64,000 nucleotides of DNA from Anthoceros angustus (Eukaryota > Streptophyta > Anthocerotopsida > Anthocerotales > Anthocerotaceae). Each line of letters starts with the position of its first letter. Position 1 is the stretch's first letter. The notes under the pieces were generated by a model that worked only from the letters and a program-made list of their open reading frames with translations, was not told where the DNA came from and did not search any database. The translations under genes were made by a program, and so were the position numbers. The DNA lies in NCBI GenBank assembly GCA_010909165.1, contig VJWM01000186.1, positions 248,001-312,000 of the forward strand, given 5' to 3'. Shown piece by piece: positions 22,104 through 34,039 of this stretch.

Positions 22104-24476
22104 GTAACTCTCACCCTCCCTTCCTCGACGGGTGGACATCCCGTCTTCTCCACCAGTGGGGTTTCCCCACCGCCTCGTCTCCTTCCTCCGGGGTATGCCA
22201 CCGACCCCCTCCTTCATTCCTAGCTAGGCCTCCGTGGTCTGACTCCCCAAGAGTTCCCTTCCCCTGGTGCTCTACCCCACCGGTAATCGCGGACTACTGG
22301 GTGTGGGTGGCAAATCCCATGATGGTAGTCCGGCAACTACTGTGGTGGTGGTCACCACTGTGGTAGGGTGACCCCCTCCTGTCCCCCTCCTTACTCTCCC
22401 TCCTCTTGGCCTTGGGCCTCTCCTCCATCTTCCGACTCCCCAGATTCTTTGGAGTCCATGTCACTTGTGGCCTCATCAAAATCTGAGGCCTCTGGCTGCA
22501 CCTGTTGCAGCTCCTTCCTGTCATCATCATGAGGACCCAATGTCCTCCTCTTGGCCAAGCGCAATACCTCGTTATTGGCCTTCAAAATCCTGTTGTGGAG
22601 ATGGGCCCCTAAGCTATGATACTGCATTTGGAGATCATCAATCTCCGTGGTGGCCTCTCCATCCTCGCACCTACTCTTGTAGGCATCCCTTGCGGTGGTT
22701 AATTCCCCCACCTTCACATGGAGGGTTACATTCTCCTCCCTCACTTCCCGTAGCTGGTTGGCCATCTTTGCTTGAAGGGCATAATACTTAAAACCTTCTC
22801 TTCTCACTACATCCTGCCACCTTCTTGTGGTGCTCCTCCTCCTGGGACCTCTTTCCTTCCAAGTCCCTTAGTTGCTGGGCAAGCCCTTCCCTCTCCGCTT
22901 GCCAAGCACTCCTCTCGCCGCTCCAATCTTGGTCTTGAGCTCCAACTCCAGCTTCTCCTCCAAATTGTCAGGGTTCTCGAATTCTTCCTCTGTCCGGATC
23001 TTGATGGCTTGGGTAGCCATCACACTGCTCTGTCGTCCATTTCTTTGGAGCCACCTTCTCCTTCCTAGAGCCTCTGTTTTGCCCTTCGCTCTTGCTCTAA
23101 TTGGGCAAAATGCTCTTCATATACATCTCCATGAGTCTTTTGGGTGGTTGCGGACGGCTCTCTCCTTTGAGCCAACCTTCCCTCCAAGACCTTTTCCGCT
23201 CTTCGGTCTATGAGATCCCGCCTGGAGCTTCTCCATTTCTCCGGCTTGGTCACTTCTCACTGACTCCATGGCTTCCGGTTGCCACTTGGTCCCTGCCTCC
23301 TTTCAGCCATCATCTCTGGGCCTTGACTTCCTCCCGACATGCCCACAAGGGAGGCGCTAGTTCCCTAGCCCCCTCTGGTACGCTACCGAGTGCTTCACAA
23401 GCACCTGAAATCTCCTAGGGGCCCAAATTGCCCCTTGGCCCTCTTGCTGGAAATTTCCACCCTTTCCACACTCCTCGCGCCATCGCTTCAAGATAGGCCT
23501 CAGATGCAGGCCCAGCTCTCCCACCCAGCGGGTGATGGTGGCGCTGGCCGCCAAGGGCCTTTGCCGCTTCTCCTCCTTCCCTACCAGAGGCTACTTGCTT
23601 ACCCAGAGGCCCGCCACCGTAGGGTTGTTCCCTACCGCTAGTTCACCTACAGTGGTAGGTCGACCGCCTACCACGGTGAGTCCGCACCCACCGGTTAGGG
23701 CTACCTCCGGCCGGGCCGGGTGCCTCTTCCAGGCACCCATGAAATGGTGGGGACCCCCGCCTTGGGGTTGTCACCCCTCCGCGTAGTCCTCCTCTCATAG
23801 ACTACCATCCGGCCCTCCTACCTGGACCTTGCCTCCCTTCCCTTGCTCTTGTGGAAAGGCTCTATCCTAAGAACCTTGTTGCCTCCTTTTCCTACTTGCG
23901 CCTGCAAGCTTGTGGAGGTCCGCCTCCATCGCCTTCTCCTCAAAGCGAAGGCAAAGGCCTTTCCAAGCTTGGTGGCTGAGGTGAATTATTTCCTCAAGGA
24001 TGCAAGCATCCTCCGAGCCTCACGGTGAGAGCCTCTGCCCACAAGTGCACCAAATAGGTGCTGAGATAACAGGGCCTTGCCCCTTCCTCATCTACCGAAT
24101 TTGGCCTAAGGAGGTTCTCCTTGTGGTGGATATAAGCCTCATACATTATGGTGCCCCAATCCGGCTTGGCTCCTCTCGAAATCTTCCACAATAATTGAAG
24201 AAAGTTGGTGTCGAAATAAGAAGTCTGCTGATAATTTACCAACCCCAACACAATCTTTGCAAAGAGCCTCCACTTTAGCTCCTTGATACTATCCGTCTTC
24301 CAGCCATTCTCTTGGCATGGGCCTTCACTCTTCCAGTCATCATGTCGAGGACCTCCCTGGAATTTCGAGGGGCAGTCCTCTTCCTCCATTTGTCCTCTCG
24401 AGAGAGCACTCGAGCCTCCTCCCCGCCCATACACTACTGTTGAATGCTCCTGATGTGCCGGTCATGATCAACATTC
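22104..24476 (-). pseudogene. Host element: middle and C-terminal parts of the coiled-coil Gag-like protein
   Basis: Read on the minus strand from 24476. A globular segment at 24434-23994 contains LLWKISRGAKPDWGTIMYEA and RPCYLSTYLVHLWAEALT. A basic low-complexity linker (23.4-23.9 kb) follows. Then comes a long coiled coil (about 23.3-22.5 kb) rich in Glu, Arg and Leu heptads (MANQLREVREENVTLHVKV), and an acidic tail with EASDFDEATSDMDS ending near 22391. The arrangement resembles plant transposon-derived Gag-like proteins, but I recognise no named domain. The cleaner copy is at 42377-42973 and 43894-44319. Interrupted upstream by CopC and downstream by CopB. Confidence 0.6.
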
Positions 24477-24688
24477 TGCTGAAATTAAGCTTACTCGCTT
24501 AGGGTTAATTATCGGTTATTTATTTAGGTTTTATTATCTAAGGTCATCTAGTGAAGAGGCACCTAGTGCATATATGAATATACTTTTAAACACTTTTGTA
24601 CATTATTATTCTTATCAATTTGTCTCATGTTCTTTTCCTCCCTGCCTCCCTGTCGGTCATGTCCTATTGTCATGTCCAATAATTATCA
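24477..24688 (+). repeat. CopC copy 1, 5' LTR
   Basis: 212 bp with the motifs CACCTAGTGCATATAT and TTTTAAACACTTTTGTAC, ending AATTATCA. Its start is corrupted (TGCTGAAATT for TGTTAGGAATT). Confidence 0.9.
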
Positions 24689-24698
24689 TGGTCGAGCC
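24689..24698 (+). promoter_or_regulatory. CopC primer-binding site, copy 1
   Basis: TGGTCGAGCC after the LTR, a shortened TGGTATCAGAGCC. The second copy at 44539 reads TGGTATCGTGAGCC. Confidence 0.7.
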
Positions 24699-26090
24699 AT
24701 GAGCATATACGATTACAAACTTTGCTATCGTACACACTTCGTACCGCTGCTGCAGGATGGAAACTAAGAATCTAATTTCTATGAGTCATTCGGACAAGTA
24801 AGAAGAGTTGAATTAACAGCACCATCTCCATCAGTCAATCTTGTTGAAGACCCCGCCCCTTCCCCGCAAGTCGAGTTAGCCTAATTTCTATGGATTATGC
24901 TACTAATGGAATGATTATCCAGACGCCCAACCGCATGCGTAATATTCTTTGTAGTATGTACTCTAAAGAAAAATGCCAAGACGCAGGAAACAAGAAGCTA
25001 CAAGGCTCATCATTTTCGTCAACCCAGACTGGCGGAGTGCTCAGGATATACAAATAATGGCAATTATCACGACAATCACCATCATGCCAATTCATCTACA
25101 AGATCGTGCCTCTGGGTGAAATTGATGGATCTTACCAGTTGGATCAGTAAATTCCAAGTTTTGAGTGATCATTGTCGCGACTACTTCTCATTGAGAAAGC
25201 AAGATCTCTGTATTTGCGTAAGAAATGATTTTTGAGCGTGAGATGTATAGACCACGTCCGATTTAACATTTATAATTTTTGGGGGATATATCAATTTCTC
25301 TACCGAGACAAGACCCCTTGTCACTTAAGAACACCTTACCTAGAACAGATATGTGCCCTACTTTGATAATGCACACACCCTTTCTCGAGGTCATATCTTT
25401 GATAAAAGATGCACTTTCAAGTCTACACCGAGAACTGGAGCATGAGGGTGTGGGCCCGTTATGCTTTAGTAGAATGCATAGAGGGCTGCCATTTTCATAT
25501 GTTTATTACAACCGAAAACTTTTACTTTCAAGTGGTGGAACACAATGAAAACAATCGCATTAGCGGAGTCTCATTTAAGTGGTCGTGAGAACATTGCAAC
25601 AAACAATCAAGGAGGAAGTGGTCATCAAGATCGATCAATAGCCATTCAAGAGTGCGGCCCGGCGACTCATCCATGCCTCGAAATCGAGTCAAGTACCACC
25701 GCCATATTCGAGGCGGTCCATATCCTCCGCCTCGTTGTCGCTCTCCATTGCTTGCCTGCCTTCAATAGTATCATTCTTGGGCCCGCTCGACGGTGTCGAT
25801 CACACAAAGATCTAGGGTCTCACGACCCTCATCCAAAAGGTCGCCACGTGGTCTTCAACCTTCCGCACTCAATGCAACCACTTGGGCTTTAAGGCAATGC
25901 CAACGTCCTTAAAATGAACAAAGTTAGTTGCCCATGCGCCCATGCAAGCATCCTTAAAATCAACAAAATTGAAGTGGAGGACGAGGTTTGAACACAAAAC
26001 CTATTCGTTACTACACTTATTTCCCAAACACTAGACCAACAAGTCCATGGTTGAGATACTCTTGAGGCGCTAAATATTTATTTTGAAGAC
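24699..26090 (+). other. CopC 5' cargo, first part (copy 1)
   Basis: Corrupted version of 44553-45890. Small frames only. The better copy has an 81-residue open frame at 44876-45121. 25.9-26.09 kb is AT-rich, with GGTTTGAACACAAAACC, a B-box-like word, which alone is not enough to call a tRNA-derived SINE. Confidence 0.4.
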
Positions 26091-26094
26091 AGCC

Positions 26095-26455
26095 TAGGAG
26101 AGGCGCCGGCCGGCGCCCATGGGTAGGGCGGTGTGCTGGGGAGGCGGCGCCCATGGGCAGGCATGGCGTGTTGGTGGGCGGCGGCGGCGTGTTGGCGCGG
26201 CGTGCGGGGCGGCGGCGCCATGGGCGGTGTGCTAGGGCGGCGGCCCGGCCCGGCGGTGTGCTAGGGGAGGGCGGCGGCCGGCGCCCATGGGCGGTGTGCT
26301 AGGGAGGCGGCCGGCCGCGCCCATGGGCGGCGGCGTGTTGGGGGCCGGCCGTGGCATGGTTGCTAGAGGCGCCGGCCGGGCGGTGTGTGCTAGGGGAGGG
26401 CGGCCGCCCGGCCCCATGGCGAGCATCTTGGGGAGGCGCGGTCGGGCGCCTCCTG
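26095..26455. repeat. GC-rich imperfect repeats around GCCCATGGGCGG
   Basis: The word CCCATGGGCGGTGTGCTAGG and variants recur several times among GGCGGC runs. Open frames on both strands are composition artefacts. The near-identical second copy is at 45905-46265. Confidence 0.85.
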
Positions 26456-26459
26456 CCCA

Positions 26460-27294
26460 TCCTACGGTGCATCTGGTGAAGCTAGGGGGACAAGAAGGCA
26501 GCGGGTATCCTATCACCGATGGAAGGTGTGGCCCATTTGCGGGAAGGGTTAAAAGATTTGCATCCATAGGTGGATTGAAGAGTATAAGTGGTGGGAAGCC
26601 TTTGTTGGACGGAAGGAGATTGCTATCGTTGTGGAGAATAACATTGGGCTAGTGCTACGGCGTCCTTGGAAGTGGTTTTCACGTGCAGTGGATCATACGG
26701 ACCACTTCAAGTGCGGATGAAGCTTTGCTAGATGAGGCATTATTGAGGACCTCCACAGCGTGATATGTATTTGGGGCATATCAAAATGCGGAAGGCAAGC
26801 TGCGGAAATGGCACGGATGAATGGGGACATAACGAGAGGGATGTTTACGGCGGTGCCGTGCAATACGGACATGCATAACAGGCCATTACGGATTGGGAGG
26901 TCATTGGACGTGAAGCTAAGCACCACGACCTCACTTTCTTATCCACTAGTATCGGACCGAGCACATAGATGCGTATGAAGGGAGATATGTGCAGGAACAC
27001 ATAGTCCGCCAGAGTGGTAACCCATCTGGTCCAATGCCGAGGAAAAAAGGGAATAAGATCCATTACCTAAAAAACATACAGGAGGTATTTGTGAATGAAA
27101 CAGTCATCCTGTATTATGGGTTTGTGTTGAACGCACGGAAACATCTGTATGCGGTGGACAAAAAAGCGATAAGGGATAAGCTCTGCGAGTTGCGTGGCTT
27201 CATACAACCTGCGAGTGAAAGTGTCGCTGAAGATAGTGATGACAATGGAGGAGAAGCTGGACCAAGTGATGACGATGGATTGAACTCGGGATGA
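26460..27294 (+). pseudogene. Unknown open-frame region in the CopC leader (copy 1)
   Basis: Three plus-strand pieces probably belong together: 26548-26690 (IHRWIEEYKWWEAFVGRKEI), 26760-26978 (IWGISKCGRQAAEMARMNGD, then MHNRPLRIG), and 26989-27294. The last is a 101-residue frame with KIHYLKNIQEVFVNETVILY and an acidic C-terminus SEDSDDNGG-like, ending at a stop. I recognise no family. It could be an accessory gene of CopC or a captured host sequence. It lies 5' of gag on the same strand. Confidence 0.45.
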
Positions 27295-27925
27295 GTGAAA
27301 CTGAAATCTCGCTTTCCGGGGTCCCAGTTAATGTTGTAAGTCCTTGATGTTTCGTGTTAGGAAATACCGTCCGTGGCTTTTGTGGTGTCATAACAAAACC
27401 ACATTTCCATCCCAAAGCGAGTGATGCCCCCGCCCGGCAGAACGGCCTTCCTCACCGCTCCTACTTTGCATCATTCCCTAGGTTCGAGTTTGCGACCACC
27501 ATTCGACACAAACATTCTTTGGATGGAAAGTAGTAACTTCTTGGGTGACACCCTTTTTTGAATGTTTTCCATGCCTTCAAAGCATGTTTTAGGGCCCATC
27601 AAAACCCCTTGAGATTATTTTGCGGAAAACCCCTTGATTATTCACCCCTTCAAAAATTATCGTGTTATTTCTCCGCAGATTAGGATGTTCGACTAGCGGC
27701 GAGATTCCAAGCCCATGGTGAAGAGTCACCCAGTATCGAGAAAAGCACACGTGGATGCGCCTTTGATACGCCATCGGGTCTCGTGACATTCCATATCCTA
27801 CATCAACCGCTTTTTAGGTTAGTTCATTTCAACAATGTTTTTGAACTTATATCCCTAACGAGATCTCTTGTTCGATAGGGGGTTTGTGTGTCTCTTACTT
27901 GTTAAGTACCTCTTCACCTCGATTG
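27295..27925 (+). other. CopC leader between the unknown frame and gag (copy 1)
   Basis: No recognised coding region. Matches 47096-47785 in the second unit. Confidence 0.45.
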
Positions 27926-27929
27926 GTGC

Positions 27930-28935
27930 CTCCTCCTATCACATCCGTCTGTTTCCCCTTGCTCAAAACATCACGACTCTCTAGCAATGTCGGTGACATC
28001 CTCCCCTCCTCCACCCGGTCCGGATCTTTTACACCTGTCTTCACGCAGTTAAAAGAAAAGACCGGTTCTTGGACAAAAATATGAGCTATGGAAGGTGAGG
28101 ATGAAGTCCACTCTGCTTGCTAGAAATGTTTGGGGATATGCTGATGGTTCTATTCCAGAACCAGCATCTACAACCAAGGGAGAAAAGGATCATTGGGCAC
28201 ATGCCAGACATATGCATGGCCCTCCTTATTGCTGGTCTTGCCGAAGACCTCCTCCCGACGCAGAATTCCTCACCAAGGCAAGTCAAATATGGCAACGCTT
28301 TGCGATACTTATCAAGTCATAATGTCATGACGTTATGTGCACTTCGCTTGGAATTCTATGGTGAAGGCGAAAGAAGGGGATAAGGTACTTACACATTGCA
28401 ACAAGTTCCGTCACTTGCGAGCTCAACTTGCTGCATGGGCACCAAAATGGATGAGATTGATGTGGCTCAATTGCTTCTGAGCCTCCTCCCGACTACCGTA
28501 ATTTTTGTCTTCACATAATGCTCCCATTAGAGCGAAGAATTCTTTATTCTTTGGCAGAAGCTTCTCCACTCACCCTTGGCCACGGGTGATAGGGGCGTTA
28601 TACTGTGAAGAGCAAAGCGGGCTCATGTCGAGTGCGGATCCAAGTCCAAAGGCGGCAGTGTTTTCTCGCTTCCGTGGTAAACCATTCCGAGGCGGGCCAA
28701 GACATGTGATAGGTACACATCCTCCTCGCCATGAGACTCACCATGAGGCTGGTCCATCAACCATTAAGCGTCAGGGCACATGTAATTGGTGTGGTATCCC
28801 TGGACACTGGGCAAAGGAATGTCGAAGAAGGAGTGAACCTCGAGGCTCAGGCGCATCAGCACGCCATTTGTTAGAAAAATTCTCAGTCGCATTCTTCAAA
28901 GCCAGTGGTAAAAATACTGATTGTTTGTCTTACCT
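27930..28935 (+). pseudogene. CopC gag (copy 1)
   Basis: Gag N-terminal pattern YELWKVRMKSTLLARNVWGY then ADGSIPEP at about 28080-28160, and FRHLRAQLAA at about 28408-28440. The zinc knuckle NWCGIPGHWAKECRRR lies at about 28785-28835, with CX2C-H-C spacing. The gag-to-protease join is frameshifted. Compared with copy 2 (47860-48660), each copy keeps some CAG/CTG codons the other has lost. Confidence 0.85.
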
Positions 28936-28939
28936 CATC

Positions 28940-31900
28940 GACACATGATGCTTCTTGGTTCTCTGGATTCGAGCCACATCCCACATTTGCCGTGATGAGT
29001 CCCAATTCACCGATGCGGCTCACATCAAAGCGTGGGCGTGTTTACAGGTGATGAACACATTGACACGAGTTCTGATCCTTGGTCAAGGTTCTGTAAATTC
29101 GGAGAATAGCTGTTCTTACATTATCGATGTCCTCTATGTGCCTCGTATGGCCAAAAACTTGTTCTCTTTGAGCAAGTTGATGAAGACCCAGTGTTTTCTT
29201 CTCCAAGTTTCAGATACCTCCTGTTGCTTCTATCGGAACTCTGCTCCGTCTATATGTGTGTTTCGGGCACACCCTGAACAGGACTTGTATTGCCTGGACA
29301 TCCAATGCATCATCAGTTCTAATCCTCAAGCTCATTCTACAAGTGTAGGAAACCTTTCAGCTACTCAGCAAGCAGTTTTATGGCACGCACGCTTGGGTCA
29401 TGTCAATCGCACAACAATGATTTCCATGAGCAAGCATGCTGGTTATCGAGAACCCTTACCTTCTTGTCTGAAGGATCTGCCACTCTGTGAGACATGTGCT
29501 TTGGCCAAACAGAAGGAACTTCCTTTTCCCAGCACACCTACTCACAGATCTACTCAACTACTCGAATTGGTCCATGCTGATATCTCAGGCCGCCTTCAGG
29601 TTTCTTCACTTGGGGGGGCAGATTACTATTTAACTATCACTGATGATTACAGTAGATACACATGGACATTCCCCATGCACAAGAAAAGCGACACCTTTCC
29701 TTTATTTCAGGATTGGCTAGTCACTGTACAACGACAAATTGGTTGCCTCTTGAAGCTGTTCAGGTCTGATAATGGGACAGAATTTGTTAATACTGCCTTC
29801 TCTACTTTCCTGGAATCATAAGGCATTATACATCAGCTTATTGTCCCATACACGCAGCAGCAAAACGGCGTTGCTGAACGTAAAAACCAGACACTTATGG
29901 GAATGACAAGAGCTATGCTATTATGGTTAGGTTTACCATCTCCATATTGGGCAGAAGCAATTGTCACGTCCACATATATTCTGAACAGGTTGCTAACCAG
30001 TTCTCTAACCTTCAAGACACCATTTGAGCTTTTCGGGAAACGTAAGCCCAGCTTACTACATCTTAGGGTATTTGGCTCCAAGGCCTTCGCATATATACCT
30101 TCTGAGAAGCGACGCAAGCTTGACAACAGGTCTCACAGCCTTATTTTTATTGGCTACAGCGAACATGTAAAAGCTTACAAGCTTATTGACCCTTCTTCAC
30201 GTCAGCCTGTCCTAGCGTAGTGTAACTTTCGTTGAACCACTGCAGCCAGTTGCACAGTCAGCAATTTATGACACATATTCTGGCTCAAATGTATCACCTG
30301 TTACTCTGGACGATGAGGATGACTCTGATGGAATTGTTTCAGTTTACCCTCTTGATGCTGATGGTGATCCAGGTGTCCCTCTTGTCCAGCCTGTCGCACC
30401 TCCTTTTGCTCATATGAATGCTGATCCACCAGCCCACCTTGATGCCCCTGATGATCTTGATGCACCTGCTCCACCCTTAGATGATTTTGTAGTCGCTGAT
30501 GATCATGAAGATGCACTACCGGAGCTTCCACTGCCAGAGGGGAATGCACATGAGTTGGAATTACCTGCAGCAGTCGATGCTCCTGTGGTAGATGCCCCCG
30601 ATCTAGATGCTGGACTTCGACGATCTACTCGCCATCGTCCTCCACCATCAGATTGGCAGGAGCCAAGATATACATCTATAGACTTCCGGAAGCACACTGC
30701 TGATGCTGTCACAACTTCCATCCCTATTGTCCCACCTGAGCCTGCCACGCTGAAAGAAGCATTCACAGGTCCGGATAAAGAAAAATGGAGGTTCGCTGAT
30801 GATGACGAGTATAACAGCTTGATGAAGAATGGGACTTGGCGTCTTGTTCCCCGACCTGCAAACCGCAAACCTATCACATGCAAATGGGTTTTCAAGCACA
30901 AATTAAATGCAGCAGGGGAGATTGCTTGGTATAAAGCACGCTTATGTGCTAGAGGATTTACACAAGTTGCGACTACCGTGAAACCTTCTTACCGTGGTCC
31001 GTACCCATTCGCTTATACTTGCCCTTGCGCAGAAAGCCCATTTAGAACTCCAGATGGATGTTTGCACCTTTTCTCCATGGCATCAAGAAGAGTTGTACAT
31101 GGAGCAGCGTAAGGCTATGTCGATCCGCACATCCGACTATGTATGTTTCTCATCAAATGCCTCTATGGGCTCAAGCAAAGTGCGAGCGATGGTACAAGCG
31201 TTGTGATAAAGCACTTAAGTCCCTTGGCCTTCGCCAATGCAGACTCAATGTATATGTCCGCAAGATGGAGCCAATTATGTTCTTCCGCATCAGTATGTTG
31301 ATGACGTCATCGCTTCTAACAAGATCGACCTTCTTACCCGTGTCAAGGGTCTCCTTAGCCGACCTTCGAGATGACAGATAGTGGTGACCTTCTTTTAGGC
31401 ATCCAATTACTCAGGTTAGGTCCGAACGGCTCTTGATCATTCATCAACATAAGTACATAGCGTAAATTTTGCATAAGTTTAACATGCTTCGTGCACATCC
31501 AAAGAAGTACACACAGGCCGTTGGGGCTAAACTTACCCGTTATGAATGCCCTCATTGTGATAAGCGAGATATGGGCGATGTTCCTATCAAAGAGGTAGCT
31601 TGATTTTTGTGAGCAATTGGACTCATACGACATTCAACACTTTCGGTTGTGGCCTCCCCAATTTATGGAGAACCAGGCCGAGCCCATTGACGTCAGAGGA
31701 TATTTCGATATTTACGTGGAACTCACTTCTATGGCCTTTGTTACAAGCATACTGGACAGTCCCCACTTACCTTGCATGGCTTCACAGACGCCGATTGGGC
31801 TTCCGACAGTGACTCTAGGAAGAGTCTCTCGACCTATGTTTTTCTCCTTGCACAGGGTGCCGTTAGCTGGAGCTGCAAGAAGCAAACCAAGCATTGCTAT

Positions 31901-32215
31901 CGATCGAGGCGGAATATAAATCACTGACTGATGCAACTAAGGAAATCGAATGGGAAAGGTCTTTTCTTGCCGATATCGGCCAAGAGCGCTTAGGTCCCAC
32001 TCACCGCAGTGATAACCATGGCCATTGCTCTTGTCTCCAATCCTGCGGTTCCATGCTCGTACAAAACACATCGAGATACAAAGACTATGTAGATGTCACG
32101 AGAGGGAATTACCAAGGTTTTCTATGTTCCCACAGATGATAACACAATAGACATTCTGACTAAGGCTCTTCCCAAAGACAAGCATTACAAGCATATGGAA
32201 GGCCTCGGGCTGATT
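28940..32215 (+). pseudogene. CopC pol (copy 1)
   Basis: Protease near 28960-28990 (IRATSHICRDESQF, expected DSGATSHIC). The longest intact stretch is 28955-29821, 288 codons. It covers the protease end, GAG-pre-integrase (LWHARLGHVNRTT) and the integrase core, with HADISG and RSDNGTEF, the first two acidic residues of the DDE triad. A TAA at 29819-29821 stands where copy 2 has CAC. The frame resumes with NGVAERKNQTLMGMTRAMLL, supplying the catalytic Glu. Reverse transcriptase: DDDEYNSLMKNGTWRLVPRP at about 30800-30860, KWVFKHKLNA, and YVDDVI at 31294-31311. RNase H lies from about 31770 to 32200. Confidence 0.92.
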
Positions 32216-32239
32216 GTTTACAAGCCCTACTTTCTCAAA

Positions 32240-32920
32240 GAGTAACTCACGATGGGGGGTGAGGTCTTCAACCTCGATATGTGGAGATGCTGCCCGTTTT
32301 TCTATGTTTCAAGTGCTCAGATGTGTGACAGGGTTAGTACCACTTCACCGCATGTGGATGAATCAAGTCGCTTCTAATCACCTGGATGCTGGTGTCTTTT
32401 CTCCTCCTCCTACAATATCTTCAACAGACCGAGTAGTCTCTGTGCTTCTTGAAGGGGTCCGAGGAGCTAGTTTCGCTGTATCCTGGAGTGTCTTCTCCCC
32501 TCGCAGGCTTTGCCCAGCAGAGCTGTATGTTGAAGAGAACTTTCCAGCCTCCGACCCTGATGGCGGCGCCAGCTAAATGGGTTTCATCCCACTCCTCTTC
32601 AGCTGGCTTCTTCTTGGCAAACTGCTCCTTCTGTGTCCTACTTCGCTTGGACCTTTTCGAGGGCATTGTGCACACTAGGACAGCGCTTACAACTTGGACT
32701 CCAGCGAAGATGCAAGTGATGAGGACTGCCTATGCAGCTGCGAGATTTGTAGCAGTCTCCATGACTCTCCAGCTCACGCGTCCTTGTTTGGTTATGATCG
32801 CCGCAATTCAAGTTCCCTGCGCCCGCTTCTGCCTCGTGACTGTCCTGTGTCTTCTTCATTGATGACCCTGTCCTTTATCAATTGCGCCTGACCTCCTAAG
32901 CTGCTTTTGCTTAAGGAGGG
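32240..32920 (+). other. CopC 3' untranslated region and polypurine tract (copy 1)
   Basis: About 680 bp without a recognisable protein between RNase H and the 3' LTR. Ends with TTAAGGAGGG, the likely plus-strand primer. Confidence 0.6.
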
Positions 32921-33141
32921 TGTTAGGAATTAAGCCTTACTCGCTTAGGGTTAATTATCGGGTTATTTATATTTAGGTTTTATTATCTAAGGGTCATCTA
33001 GTGAAGAGGCACCTAGTGCATATATAGATATACTTTTAAACACTTTTTGTACATTATTATTCTTATCAATTTGTCTCATGTTCTTTTCCCTCCTGCTCTC
33101 CCTGTCTGGTCATGTCCTATTGTCATGTCCAATAATTATCA
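32921..33141 (+). repeat. CopC copy 1, 3' LTR
   Basis: 221 bp, TGTTAGGAATTAAGCCTTAC to AATTATCA. Almost identical to 52360-52580. Confidence 0.95.
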
Positions 33142-33461
33142 TTCCTCTCCGGCAACGCGGCAAGGGCTGCTTCCGATTGATGGAGGTTGATGTAACACTT
33201 CTCAATCAATTCCAAATTGGTGTAGGCCCATTGGCAGCCATACGCCCATCCTAACTGGATGTTTTCCTCCTTGGCCCATTGACTGAAATCTACCAAATCA
33301 CGGGGATTGAGCTGCCCCGCAAAACAGGTGAACTGGGGCATCACGAGTTCATCTCCCCTTGGCGGCGCAGCCTCCGCTGCCGCCTTCTTCCCCTTGCCTC
33401 CTCGCGAGGAAGAACCCTTGGTAGGCGGTTCCTTCCCCTTGCCTTTCCCTGCTTGAGGCAT
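33142..33461 (-). pseudogene. Host element: N-terminal part of the coiled-coil Gag-like protein (copy 1)
   Basis: Starts with Met at 33461 and a basic Lys/Gly-rich head (QAGKGKGKEPPTKG). This is followed by a globular stretch, MPQFTCFAGQLNPRDLVDFS and YINLHQSEAALAALPERN, cut by the CopC insertion at 33142. The protein continues on the other side of CopC, at 24476 downward. No known domain is recognised. Confidence 0.6.
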
Positions 33462-34020
33462 GGCGCCTTTCCCTTCTCCAAGTGCTTCAAGGAAGGGAAT
33501 TACTCCCCAATTTGAAGCGTTGAGAGCTTCAAAACTTCACTCCTCAACACACCCCTTCCTTGTTGTGGCAACAACACTCACCCTGCAACCCACGCACACG
33601 TTAGCCCTGGCTTGAGTTCTCCAGCTGCTGCCAATCTCCTCTTCGTGGTCCTTTCTCCAAGGCAGGGCGCCGCCACCAATTGTTCTCAGCGCTCCTCCTG
33701 TCCTCAATTCCGCAGCTACAGCACCTCGAGTGCTCCGTCCTCCCGGCTCTCACTCTGCACCTCCTTCTCCTGTAGCCCGGGGCGCGTGGAGAGCTCCCCC
33801 CCCCTAGTTCGCGGCGCTCGCAGTTGGGTTCGGTCCCTCCTTGATAAAGTCGCAGCCGCCCTCGCCTTCGCTCGGCTCATGCGATAGTAGCTCCTTTTCT
33901 CGCCGCGATGGTAGCCTTCCTTCCTTTTGTTCTTACGCTCCAACTCCGGCTCCGGCTCCGCCTAGCTCTTGAAGTGGAGGAAGCGCACAAAGCGCACTTT
34001 GCCCTCCTTGGATGATCGCC
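33462..34020 (-). other. Upstream region of the host element
   Basis: C/T-rich on the plus strand, no coding sequence recognised. Probably the 5' leader of the minus-strand host element. Confidence 0.4.
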
Positions 34021-34039
34021 ACCGAGGTCACTAGATTTA

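Larger units (their letters stand above)
24477..33141 (+). mobile_element. CopC copy 1: complete Ty1/copia retrotransposon with long 5' cargo (8.7 kb)
   Basis: LTRs at 24477-24688 and 32921-33141. Flanks are ...ACATTC and TTCCTCTCC; the host frame joins around GAGGAATGTTTCG, implying a 4-5 bp duplication of ATTCC. The purine tract AAGGAGGG precedes the 3' LTR. Between primer site and gag lie about 3.2 kb, unusually long for copia, including GC-rich repeats and an unknown open frame. gag and pol follow in copia order. The second copy is at 44322-52580. Confidence 0.93.
15505..34020 (-). mobile_element. Unclassified host element encoding a coiled-coil Gag-like protein, split by CopB and CopC
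   Basis: Pieces at 15505-15686, 22104-24476 and 33142-34020 are joined by target duplications and by homology to a second piece at 35935-37346. The coding direction is minus. I see no LTRs, so its ends are approximate. It could be a large non-autonomous retrotransposon derivative, but I cannot assign it. Confidence 0.5.

Noticed and set aside
25980-26060. tRNA-derived SINE from a B-box-like GGTTTGAACACAAAACC
   Set aside because: No A box at the right distance, no 3' tail and no target duplication seen.
26232-26652. Gly/Ala/Arg-rich frames at 26.2-26.6 kb and 45.9-46.5 kb
   Set aside because: Composition artefacts of the CCCATGGG repeats, open on both strands.
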